Source: Sphingomonas_O sp031371635 (GTDB lineage: Bacteria > Pseudomonadota > Alphaproteobacteria > Sphingomonadales > Sphingomonadaceae). Taken from it: a stretch of 64,000 bases of DNA. The position numbers were made by a program, and so were the translations under genes. Position 1 is the first letter of the stretch; each line of letters begins with the position of its first letter. Positions 1 to 7,697 of the stretch are shown here, in pieces. Under the pieces are notes generated by a model, which was not told the DNA's origin, made no database searches, and saw nothing but the letters and a program-made list of their open reading frames with translations. The DNA lies in the NCBI GenBank assembly GCA_031371635.1, contig JANMJZ010000008.1, forward strand, positions 3,073 through 67,072, written 5' to 3'.

Positions 1-615
1 AACGACCAGCGCGCGATCAAAGCCCGGCTCGACGCGCAGATCAAGGCGGCGAAAGCGGCCGGTACCGTCGCCGACGCACTTGAACGGCAACGCGACGCCG
101 TTGAAACGGAAATCGACTATATCGAGACCGCACGCGACGTCCTGAACGGCAAGAAATGGACGGTAACCGACCTCAAGACAGGCGTACCCAAGATCGACGA
201 AGCCATCGGCAAAGCCAACGAAAACCCGAACCTGTTTCTCTACAAGCTGCAATCCAGCGCCTATAAATACAGCTGGGCGCTGATCCCGCTGTCGACGCCG
301 TTCATCTGGCTGCTCTATGCATGGCGGCGGAAGTTCAAGGTGTACGACCACGCCATTTTCGTGATCTATTCGCTTTCGTTCATGCTGCTGCTGGTCGCCA
401 CGCTCTCGGCCTTGGGCTATGTCGGCATAGGTGAGCCGTTCGTGCCGCTGCTGGCCGTGTTCGTGCCGCCGCTGCACACCTACCGGCAGCTGCGCGGTGC
501 CTATGGCAGCAGCCGCATCGGCGCCCTGCTGCGGACCGTGCTGATCATGATTTTCGGCGTCATCGTGCTGACGCTGTTCACGCTCCTGCTCGTCGCGCGG
601 GGCATGATGGGCTGA
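1..615 (+). CDS. DUF3667 domain-containing membrane protein, 5' truncated by window edge
   Basis: The reading frame is open from base 1, so the N-terminus lies outside the window. About 204 C-terminal residues are visible. The first ~85 are a charged, helical stretch rich in Lys, Asp and Glu, possibly coiled coil. They are followed by about four hydrophobic segments: around LIPLSTPFIWLLYAW, then after KVYDHAIF, then two more. The pattern 'PF-WLL-AWRR-F-YDHAIF-IYSLSF' matches my recollection of the C-terminal part of DUF3667 proteins, whose N-terminus normally carries a zinc-ribbon-like CxxC pair. Function is unknown. It converges on the DUF1801 gene with a 6-nt gap. Confidence 0.75.
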   Translation, partial: NDQRAIKARLDAQIKAAKAAGTVADALERQRDAVETEIDYIETARDVLNGKKWTVTDLKTGVPKIDEAIGKANENPNLFLYKLQSSAYKYSWALIPLSTPFIWLLYAWRRKFKVYDHAIFVIYSLSFMLLLVATLSALGYVGIGEPFVPLLAVFVPPLHTYRQLRGAYGSSRIGALLRTVLIMIFGVIVLTLFTLLLVARGMMG

Positions 616-621
616 CGGGGA

Positions 622-1023
622 TCAGACCTTGGCCGCCAACGCCACGACGGCCAGTTCCTCGAGTACCCTCAGATCGACGTCGGCCAGACGCTTCAGGTAA
701 AGGCACCCCTTGCCCGTCGTATGCTTGCCGAGCCGGGCAAGAATATCGGCATGGTCCTGTACGCTCATCCCGTAGACGACGGTCTTTCCCTTGCGCGGGC
801 TGAACCCGACGCGACAGATTTCGCCTTCGCGACCGGAATCATAGCGGTAGCGGTGCGTGCCGAAGCCGATGATCGACGGCCCCCACATTTTCGGCGGCTC
901 GCCGGACGCGCGGGCCAGCACCTCGATCAGCGCGGCCGCATCGGCCTGCTGCCCCGCATCGGCAATGCCATTAACGAACGCGACGACATCGGCGCCCGTT
1001 TCGACAGTCTTGTTCGCAGCCAT
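622..1023 (-). CDS. DUF1801 domain-containing protein
   Basis: A 133-aa soluble protein with no signal peptide. The central block 'ASGEPPKMWGPSIIGFGTHRY' followed by 'GREGEICRVGFSPRKGKTVVY' is typical of DUF1801 (YdhG-like) proteins, which share the fold of iron-chaperone-like YdhG and CyaY. No catalytic residues are assigned for the family, and the biological role is unknown. It is divergent from argG, whose start is 58 nt away, so the two probably share a promoter region. Confidence 0.8.
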   Translation of the reverse strand: MAANKTVETGADVVAFVNGIADAGQQADAAALIEVLARASGEPPKMWGPSIIGFGTHRYRYDSGREGEICRVGFSPRKGKTVVYGMSVQDHADILARLGKHTTGKGCLYLKRLADVDLRVLEELAVVALAAKV

Positions 1024-1081
1024 CCTTTCCTCCCCGAGTCGGCGACCCTATGAGGCGACCACGAATCACGGGAGTTGCCAA

Positions 1082-2311
1082 GTGCCGGGGACCGACAAAA
1101 CCAACATCAACCGGGTCGTGCTGGCCTATTCGGGAGGCCTCGACACGAGCGTCATCCTGAAATGGCTGCAGCAGACCTATGGCTGCGAGGTCGTCACCTT
1201 CACCGCCGACCTGGGGCAGGGCGAGGAGCTGGAGCCCGCGCGGGCCAAGGCGCAGCTGATGGGCGTCAAACCCGAGCATATCTTCATCGATGACCTGCGC
1301 GAGGAATTCGTGCGCGACTATGTCTTCCCGATGATGCGCGCCAATGCGCTGTACGAGGGGCTGTACCTGCTCGGCACCAGCATCGCGCGCCCTCTGATCG
1401 CCAAGCGCCAGATCGAGATCGCGAAGATGGTCGGTGCCGACGCCGTCAGCCATGGCGCGACCGGCAAGGGCAATGACCAGGTCCGCTTCGAACTCGGCTA
1501 TTACGCGCTGTCGCCCGATATCAAGATCATCGCGCCGTGGCGCGAGTGGGACCTGACCAGCCGGACCGCGCTGATCGCCTTTGCCGAGCAGCATCAGATC
1601 CCGGTCCCCAAGGACAAGCGCGGCGAAAGCCCGTTTTCGACCGACGCCAACATGCTCCACACCTCGTCCGAGGGTAAAGTGCTCGAGGACCCGTGGGACG
1701 AAGTGCCCGACTATGTGTATTCGCGCACCGTCAATCCGGAGGACGCGCCCGACACGCCCGAGGTCATCACCGTCGATTTCGAGCGCGGCGACGCGGTGGC
1801 GATCAACGGCGAGGGGATGTCGCCGGCGACTCTGCTGGAAGCGCTCAACGAATACGGGCGCCGCCACGGGATCGGCCGGCTCGATCTGGTCGAGAACCGC
1901 TTCGTCGGGATGAAGTCGCGCGGCATGTACGAGACACCGGGCGGCACGATCCTGCACCTTGCTCACCGGGGCATCGAACAGCTGACGCTCGACCGCGGCG
2001 CCGCGCACCTGAAGGACGAGCTCGCCCCACGCTATGCCGAGCTCATCTACAACGGGTTCTGGTTCTCGCCCGAGCGCGAGATGCTGCAGGCCGCCATCGA
2101 CCATAGCCAGGCCAAGGTCAGCGGCACGGTGCGGCTCAAGCTCTACAAGGGCAGCGTGATCGTAACAGGCCGCAAGTCGCCCAACTCTCTCTACAGCGAG
2201 AAGGTCGTGACGTTCGAGGACGACGCCGGCGCCTATGACCAGCGCGACGCCGAGGGATTTATCAAGCTCAATGCGCTAAGGCTGAGGTTGCTGGGGCGGC
2301 GCGACCGCTGA
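1082..2311 (+). CDS. argG: argininosuccinate synthase
   Basis: ArgG joins citrulline and aspartate at the expense of ATP to give argininosuccinate, the penultimate step of arginine synthesis in the cytosol. The N-terminal ATP-pyrophosphatase loop AYSGGLDTSV is present, followed by FTADLGQGEELEPA and the conserved GTSIARPLIAK and SHGATGKGNDQVRFE blocks. The length of 409 aa is normal for the family. The GTG at 1082 is chosen because GGGAG lies about 7 nt upstream and the protein then begins just before the conserved first strand; the frame is open further upstream but is not conserved-looking there. A second arginine gene, argB, lies at about 12.1-13.0 kb on the other strand. Confidence 0.97.
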   Translation: MPGTDKTNINRVVLAYSGGLDTSVILKWLQQTYGCEVVTFTADLGQGEELEPARAKAQLMGVKPEHIFIDDLREEFVRDYVFPMMRANALYEGLYLLGTSIARPLIAKRQIEIAKMVGADAVSHGATGKGNDQVRFELGYYALSPDIKIIAPWREWDLTSRTALIAFAEQHQIPVPKDKRGESPFSTDANMLHTSSEGKVLEDPWDEVPDYVYSRTVNPEDAPDTPEVITVDFERGDAVAINGEGMSPATLLEALNEYGRRHGIGRLDLVENRFVGMKSRGMYETPGGTILHLAHRGIEQLTLDRGAAHLKDELAPRYAELIYNGFWFSPEREMLQAAIDHSQAKVSGTVRLKLYKGSVIVTGRKSPNSLYSEKVVTFEDDAGAYDQRDAEGFIKLNALRLRLLGRRDR

Positions 2312-2325
2312 CGCGGAGCGACATC

Positions 2326-3840
2326 TTGGGGCAAAGCAATACCGAATGGTGGAACCGGCGCAGCGTGCTCGTCGCCTGCGTATTGCTGGCGCTCGTACCC
2401 CTGATTTTCCCCACAATTCCGCCGCTGGTCGACTTGCCTGGCCATATGGGGCGTTACGCCGTCCAGCTCGAGCCGGCGCATTTTGCGCCATGGTATGCCT
2501 TTCACTGGAAGCTGATCGGCAATCTCGGTGTCGATCTGGCGATGGAGCCCATGGGCCGCCTGTTCGGCATCGAACTTGGCGTCAAGCTGATCGTCATGGC
2601 GATTCCCGCGCTGGCCGTCGCCGGCTTGCTGTGGATCGCGCGTGAAGTTCACGGGGGCGTGCCGCCGACGGCCTATTTTGCCTTGCCCCTGATGTGGGGA
2701 CATCCGTTCATCTTTGGTTTCGTGAACTTCTCGCTGGCGATGGCGCTCGCGCTTCTCGGCTTCGCCTTGTGGCTGCGGATGGCGCGACTCGGCCGCTCGC
2801 GGTGGCGTCCCTATGTGTTTCTGCCGCTGGCCTGCGTCGTGTGGACCGCCCACACTTTTGGCTGGGGATTGCTGGGACTGCTTTGTTTCTCTGCCGAACT
2901 GGTGCGCCAGCGCGACCTGGGCAAGGGCTGGACGGCCGCACCCCTGCACGCTGCGCTGGCCTGCCTGCCGATGGCGCTGCCGCTGGTCCCGATGCTTTTG
3001 TGGCGTTCCAACGCGACCGACATGACGGGGGACTGGTTTGATTGGGGCACCAAGGCCCTGTGGCTCCTGACAACGCTTAGGGATCGCTGGCGCGGATTCG
3101 ACGTCGCCTCGCTGGCCGTCGTCGCCGGCATCATCTTCGTCGCGTTGCGCAGTCCGTCACTGACATTTTCGCGCAATCTGGCCGTGAGCGCGCTCGTCCT
3201 CGTCGCCGTCTACATTCTTTTGCCGCGGATCATCTTCGGATCGGCCTATGCGGACATGCGGCTGACGCCTTATCTGTTCGCGATCGCGATCGTTGCGATC
3301 AGGCAGAGGCCGACGGCGCCCCCGAAAATGCTGGGTATCGTGGCTGTCGTCGGCCTGGCGTTCTTCGGCACGAGGATTGCCGCCCATACCGCAAGCATGG
3401 GACTGGCGTGGTTGCGTTACGACCGCGCTCTGGCCGCACTCGACTATCTGCCGCGGGGGGCCCGCGTCGCCGCCTTCACTCGGCGGACCTGCGGGCTCGA
3501 ATGGTCGACCAACCGGATGGAGCATTTGCCGGCGCTGGCTATCGTGCGGCGTCAGGGCTTTTCGAACGATCAATGGGATGTGTCCGGGGCCAATCTCATG
3601 ACGATCACCAAAGCCGACGCGCCCGGCTTCGCCGTCGATCCTTCGCAGTTGCTCGTCGCACGGCGTTGCGGTGGGGGCGCGCCGTGGAGGACCACTGACG
3701 AAGTCCTCGCGGCGTTGCCGCACGCGGCATTCGACTATGTCTGGCTGATCGACCCACCGTCATACGACGCCCGGCGAACGGCGCGCATAACCCCCGTCTG
3801 GCGCGACGGTAATGACGTGCTTTTCCGGATCGAGCGGTGA
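2326..3840 (+). CDS. polytopic membrane protein, GT-C-like, tandem paralogue 1
   Basis: A 504-aa protein with about ten hydrophobic segments and a soluble C-terminal domain of ~140 residues. Near the N-terminus it carries PPLVDLPGHMGRY and GNLGVDLAMEPMGRLFG. The C-terminal part carries VDPSQLLVARR and FDYVWLID. All four blocks recur in the next gene, so the two are tandem duplicates. The topology resembles GT-C glycosyltransferases or other lipid-linked-sugar enzymes, but I see no firm family signature. The start is TTG with GGAG 7 nt upstream. It lies 14 nt after argG and its stop overlaps the next start. No function should be asserted beyond a likely role in surface polysaccharide or glycan chemistry, inferred from its neighbours. 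Confidence 0.72.
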   Translation: MGQSNTEWWNRRSVLVACVLLALVPLIFPTIPPLVDLPGHMGRYAVQLEPAHFAPWYAFHWKLIGNLGVDLAMEPMGRLFGIELGVKLIVMAIPALAVAGLLWIAREVHGGVPPTAYFALPLMWGHPFIFGFVNFSLAMALALLGFALWLRMARLGRSRWRPYVFLPLACVVWTAHTFGWGLLGLLCFSAELVRQRDLGKGWTAAPLHAALACLPMALPLVPMLLWRSNATDMTGDWFDWGTKALWLLTTLRDRWRGFDVASLAVVAGIIFVALRSPSLTFSRNLAVSALVLVAVYILLPRIIFGSAYADMRLTPYLFAIAIVAIRQRPTAPPKMLGIVAVVGLAFFGTRIAAHTASMGLAWLRYDRALAALDYLPRGARVAAFTRRTCGLEWSTNRMEHLPALAIVRRQGFSNDQWDVSGANLMTITKADAPGFAVDPSQLLVARRCGGGAPWRTTDEVLAALPHAAFDYVWLIDPPSYDARRTARITPVWRDGNDVLFRIER

Positions 3841-5324
3841 CTCTCTGGTGGAGTAGCCGCCGGGCAGTATCGCTCGCAGCGGTGGCCGCAACGATCCCGC
3901 TATGGTTCGTGCAACTGCCGCCGCTGATCGACTTGCTGGGTCATATCGGCCGCTATCACATACAGTTAAGTATCGGTGCCAACCCGGCACTTGCAGCAAA
4001 CTGGGCGTTTCGCTGGCACTGGCTGGGCAATCTCGGCGGCGACCTGCTTATGGAGCCACTCGGCCGGCTGTTCGGCGTAGAGCGCGGTGCGATCATCCTG
4101 GCCGGGCTGATCCTTTTGGTGATGATCTCCGGCATGGCGCGGCTGGGGCAAGCCGCGCACGGCAGCCTGCAGGCGACGGCCTGGGCTGCGTTCCCCTTCG
4201 CCATGGCCTATCCCTGGCACTATGGCCTGGTAAACTATTGGCTGGGTGTCGGACTGGCCTTTCATGCGGCTGCCTGGGTCTGGCCGATGGCGACGAACTG
4301 GCGACGCACCGTCGTGCTCGGCCTGCTCTCGCTGCTGCTTTGGACTGCCCATATCTATGGCTGGGCGGTCTTCGCCGTGCTGGTCTGCGCGCGGGCCATC
4401 ACTCAGATAACCCGTGACACATGGATGCTCGTGCCGCTCCGGCTGAGCACCCTTGCCTTCCCCTTGGTACCCATGCTGGCGCTCGGCTATGGCGAGCGGG
4501 GATCGCAAGAGACCTATGGCTGGTTCATGTGGTCGCGAAAGCTCGACGCGCTGCACTTTACGCTGCGCGATCAGTGGGAAGTTCTCGACACCGCCACGCT
4601 CATCGGCGCGCTTGGGCTGCTCTGCTGGGGACTATGGTCGCGCTTCCTTCGGTTCGACCGGGGTCTCGCAATTGCCGCAACGGTCCTGCTGCTGGCCGTG
4701 GCTATCCTGCCCTACCAGCTGCTCGGTTCGGCCTTTGCCGATGGCCGATTATTGGCGGTCGTCTTTGCCGTGGCCCTTTTGGCATTGTCACCGCGTGATG
4801 ACGCGCCTGCGGCTGTGGCGTCCGGGATTGCAGCCGGTGCGGCGGCAGTATTCGCCATTCGAATAGCCGTGACGACGATCGGCTTCCAGGGCTATGACGC
4901 GGACTACCGGCGCCATCTTGAGGCTCTTGGCCATGTGAACCGAGGCAGCAAGATTGCGGTCTTGCTCGAATTTCCCTGCGAGGTCAGCTGGCGGCGGCCG
5001 CGCCTCGACCACCTCGACAGCCTGGCGATCGTTCGCCGCGATGCCTTCACCAATGGTCAGTGGGATGTCCCCGGTGCGCAACTGCTGACGCCGCTGGGTG
5101 CTGTGCGCACGCGATTCAACGCCGATCCCTCGCAACTCGTGCGGCGGCCCGATTGTCCAAGGGACCTGCGCCCGCAACTGGCGTATAAGATTGCCATTTT
5201 GCCCCGCGACCGTTTCGACTATGTCTGGGTCATCGGGTTCGCCCCCGTCTCGCTTCCGCGCTATGCGGGCCTGACGCCTTTGTTTGCGGATGACCGGACC
5301 GTCCTCTACCGGATCGAGAAATGA
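3837..5324 (+). CDS. polytopic membrane protein, GT-C-like, tandem paralogue 2
   Basis: A 495-aa paralogue of the preceding protein. It shares PPLIDLLGHIGRYHIQLS, the GNLGGDLLMEPLGRLFGVE block, a WTAHIYGWAVF segment (WTAHTFGWGLL in paralogue 1), ADPSQLVRR and RFDYVWVIG. The order is hydrophobic helices first, then a soluble C-terminal domain. It starts at GTG, giving a GTGA overlap with the upstream stop, and its own stop overlaps the next ATG, so translation of the three genes is probably coupled. A duplication of this size retained in one operon suggests the products have distinct substrates or form a heteromer; that is inference. Confidence 0.72.
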   Translation: MTLWWSSRRAVSLAAVAATIPLWFVQLPPLIDLLGHIGRYHIQLSIGANPALAANWAFRWHWLGNLGGDLLMEPLGRLFGVERGAIILAGLILLVMISGMARLGQAAHGSLQATAWAAFPFAMAYPWHYGLVNYWLGVGLAFHAAAWVWPMATNWRRTVVLGLLSLLLWTAHIYGWAVFAVLVCARAITQITRDTWMLVPLRLSTLAFPLVPMLALGYGERGSQETYGWFMWSRKLDALHFTLRDQWEVLDTATLIGALGLLCWGLWSRFLRFDRGLAIAATVLLLAVAILPYQLLGSAFADGRLLAVVFAVALLALSPRDDAPAAVASGIAAGAAAVFAIRIAVTTIGFQGYDADYRRHLEALGHVNRGSKIAVLLEFPCEVSWRRPRLDHLDSLAIVRRDAFTNGQWDVPGAQLLTPLGAVRTRFNADPSQLVRRPDCPRDLRPQLAYKIAILPRDRFDYVWVIGFAPVSLPRYAGLTPLFADDRTVLYRIEK

Positions 5325-6355
5325 GCGCCCCGAAACTTTCCCTCGTCGTCCCCTGCTTTAACGAGGCTGCCTGCCTTGCCATGCTGCACATGCGGCTTGG
5401 TTCTGCCGCACAGGCGGTTGTGGGCGACGATTACGAGATCGTGCTGATCAACGACGGCTCGCGCGACGCGAGCTGGCCGATCATGGCGAGCCTTGCCGAA
5501 AACGACCCGCACCTTGTGGCGCTCGACCTGTCGCGCAATCACGGGCACCAGCTCGCGCTTACGGCCGGCCTCGACCTGTGCAGGGGCGACTTCATCTTCA
5601 TCGTCGATGCCGATCTGCAGGACCCGCCCGAACTGCTGGGGCCGATGATGGAAACAATGACGCGCGAGGGCGCCGATGTCGTCTATGGCGTCCGCACCGA
5701 ACGCGCAGGCGAAACCGCATTCAAAAAGGCGACGGCAGCTGCCTTCTATCGGCTTCTGAAAAGCGCAACCGACGTCGACATCCCGCTCGACTCGGGTGAT
5801 TTTCGGCTGATGACGCGTCGCGCCCTGTCGGTATTCCTCGCCATGCCCGAACAGGCACGATTCGTACGCGGTATGGTCGCCTGGGGCGGATTCCGGCAGG
5901 TGCCCTTTGCCTATAGCCGCGAAGCGCGCTTTGCCGGCGAGACGAAATATCCCCTGTCGAAAATGATCCGTTTCGCACTCGACGCGCTGACCGGCTTTTC
6001 CACTGCACCCTTGCGGCTGGCCAGCCATGCCGGGCTGTGGCTGGCAGCAGGATCGGTGCTGCTCGTCGTCTATATTTTCGGGTCCTGGATGGCGGGGAAA
6101 GCGATTGCTGGCTGGACATCGCTGATGCTGGTGGTGGTCGTGCTCGGCGCGATCCAGATGTTCGTGCTGGGCATGATCGGCGAATATATCGGGCGGCTCT
6201 ATACCCAGGCCAAGAACCGGCCGTTGTACATCGTCCAGAACATTGCAGGCGGCAGCGTCAGCAGGGCGACATTGGGCATCGACGCTTCGACCCCGACCGG
6301 TCTACCCCCCGTAGGTCCACCGCCGGTGCATCCAGAAAGTGGCAAGCGGGGTTAG
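5321..6355 (+). CDS. GtrB/DPM1-type family 2 glycosyltransferase
   Basis: This 344-aa enzyme very likely transfers a sugar from a nucleotide donor to polyprenyl phosphate on the cytoplasmic face of the inner membrane. The N-terminal GT-A domain has LSLVVPCFNEAACL, INDGSRDASW and the metal-binding run VDADLQDPPE (DxD-like). Two C-terminal transmembrane helices follow (around residues 235-255 and 265-285), ending with the typical GEYIGRLYTQAKNRPLY. It starts with an ATGA overlap to the upstream membrane protein. The C-terminal ~18 residues are encoded antisense to the gtrA stop region, a 54-bp convergent overlap. The GtrA-family flippase partner is the next gene, on the opposite strand. Confidence 0.92.
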   Translation: MSAPKLSLVVPCFNEAACLAMLHMRLGSAAQAVVGDDYEIVLINDGSRDASWPIMASLAENDPHLVALDLSRNHGHQLALTAGLDLCRGDFIFIVDADLQDPPELLGPMMETMTREGADVVYGVRTERAGETAFKKATAAAFYRLLKSATDVDIPLDSGDFRLMTRRALSVFLAMPEQARFVRGMVAWGGFRQVPFAYSREARFAGETKYPLSKMIRFALDALTGFSTAPLRLASHAGLWLAAGSVLLVVYIFGSWMAGKAIAGWTSLMLVVVVLGAIQMFVLGMIGEYIGRLYTQAKNRPLYIVQNIAGGSVSRATLGIDASTPTGLPPVGPPPVHPESGKRG

Positions 6356-6724
6356 CACGATATTGGGCACGATTGGCCACCACGTCGGGCCATGCAGGTA
6401 TTTGACCAGCAACCACACAAAGAAGCTGTTCATCGCAAAGCCGAACAGATTGACGACAACGAAGCGCGCGCCAATCTGCGAATGGTTATCGCGTTCCCCG
6501 TGTCCGGCAAAGCTGATCCAGCCATGCGCGAAATAGCCGACGACGATACCGACGACGAACGCAATGCCGATCGAGATGTTCGGGTCGATCCCGAGCCATT
6601 CGACACCGAAGTAGTAGATGGCCTGCCCGCCTGCTGTGATCAGCCCGCCGACGACAGCATAGCGCAACAGTTGCCAGAATGCGGCTCGGGCCGCCGGGTC
6701 GGGGGGAAAGTGACGAAAAAGCTG
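6302..6724 (-). CDS. GtrA family membrane protein (putative flippase)
   Basis: A ~140-aa protein with four hydrophobic segments starting at LLRYAVVGGLITAGGQAIYY and ending in a short basic tail. This is the GtrA fold, proposed to move polyprenyl-phosphate-linked sugars across the inner membrane for GtrB-type transferases. The frame is open much further upstream into the methyltransferase gene, so the start is uncertain. I chose the GTG at 6724 because it gives the normal family length and leaves the palindromic repeat at 6750-6808 untranslated; no strong ribosome site is visible. A TTG at 6805 is the alternative. It overlaps the 3' end of the gtrB-like gene convergently. Confidence 0.82.
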   Translation of the reverse strand, partial: QLFRHFPPDPAARAAFWQLLRYAVVGGLITAGGQAIYYFGVEWLGIDPNISIGIAFVVGIVVGYFAHGWISFAGHGERDNHSQIGARFVVVNLFGFAMNSFFVWLLVKYLHGPTWWPIVPNIVLTPLATFWMHRRWTYGG

Positions 6725-6749
6725 CACAAAAAAATCCGCCTGGCCGAGC

Positions 6750-6808
6750 TTGTCGAAGCCCTGTCCTTCTTCGTTAATCCGACAAGGAGAAAGCCAACCC
6801 TTCGACAA
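6750..6808. repeat. sphingomonad-type REP-like inverted repeat
   Basis: TTGTCGAAG at 6750-6758 and its perfect complement CTTCGACAA at 6800-6808 face each other across about 41 nt. The left arm sits in GAGCTTGTCGAAGCCCTGTC, which resembles a short palindromic repeat I recall as abundant between genes in Sphingomonas-like genomes. It lies in the leader of the gtrA-like gene, between the methyltransferase stop and the chosen gtrA start. A genome-wide copy count is needed to prove that it is a repeat. Confidence 0.5.
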
Positions 6809-6837
6809 CCTGCGGGAAACGCCTTCCTGATCGGCAT

Positions 6838-7596
6838 TTAAGCCCCGGCGCGCCCGCGCAATCGCGCCTCGACGCTCGCCTTGACCATCGCCACCGGCTT
6901 GACCAGCCCGCCCGGAATCAGGCGGACCATCGCGCGTCGTGCGTTCCACGCGAAGTCACCGCCGATCTCGAGTTCGCGGCCGTCCTCGACCCGGGTCGCC
7001 AGCATCTTGTCAGACAGTCGCTGCTGGCCGGCCTCATTGGCGTAGAGATAGCTGTTGAACCTGTACCAGCCTTTGACCTGCTTCTGGTCGGCAAGGCGGG
7101 GGCGCAGGAAGTCGAAAGCAGCATAGCCTTGCTTGTCGAACAGCTTGCGCCAGTATTCGGGCGGCTGTTCGTTGACATGATGCTCGCCGCCCTGATGCGG
7201 CACAGCGGCGGAAAACAGCACGACGTTGCCGTGGCGGGTCAGCGTCTCGACGAATGTGGCGGCCTTGGCGTGCGGCAGATGTTCGGCAACCTCCAGGCTC
7301 TGCACGAGATCGAATTTGCGCCCCAGATCGAGCGGAAGGGACAGGTCGGCAGCGCGGAAATGGGCGGTCGGGATGACCAACTGATCGGGCTTCACATAAT
7401 CGCCGTCGACCGCGAGCACGTCGGCAACGCCGGCGGCCATCCATTCGGACGCCCAGGCGCCATGACCGGCTCCCACGTCGAGCAGGCTGTCGATCTTCAT
7501 CTCCGCGAGCAGCAGCGGGGCCACGGTGCGCGCCGACGACCGACTGCCGTCGTCGATATAGTCGTAAAAGTCGGTATTGTAGACGTGGTCGCTCAT
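6838..7596 (-). CDS. class I SAM-dependent methyltransferase
   Basis: A 252-aa cytosolic protein. SAM-binding motif I is LLDVGAGHGAWASEW (about residues 38-52). An acidic end of strand 2 (VLAVDGDYV) and a motif-IV-like LVQSLEVAEHLPH follow, as in the Methyltransf_23/UbiG-like superfamily. The start at 7596 is the ATG of MSDHVYNTDFYDY; the open frame continues 17 codons upstream without conserved features. It precedes gtrA on the same strand, with ~110 nt between. Its place in a glycan-handling cluster suggests methylation of a sugar or lipid-linked intermediate, but the substrate cannot be read from sequence. Confidence 0.85.
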   Translation of the reverse strand: MSDHVYNTDFYDYIDDGSRSSARTVAPLLLAEMKIDSLLDVGAGHGAWASEWMAAGVADVLAVDGDYVKPDQLVIPTAHFRAADLSLPLDLGRKFDLVQSLEVAEHLPHAKAATFVETLTRHGNVVLFSAAVPHQGGEHHVNEQPPEYWRKLFDKQGYAAFDFLRPRLADQKQVKGWYRFNSYLYANEAGQQRLSDKMLATRVEDGRELEIGGDFAWNARRAMVRLIPGGLVKPVAMVKASVEARLRGRAGA

Positions 7597-7697
7597 CGTT
7601 CCGGTCCGCGAGTGTCGGGGCGTACTGCCCGCGCTATGCAGCGGCACCGGTAGAGATTATGCGCCGCTTCGTCGAGAAGTAAGGGCGCCGGGCAAAA

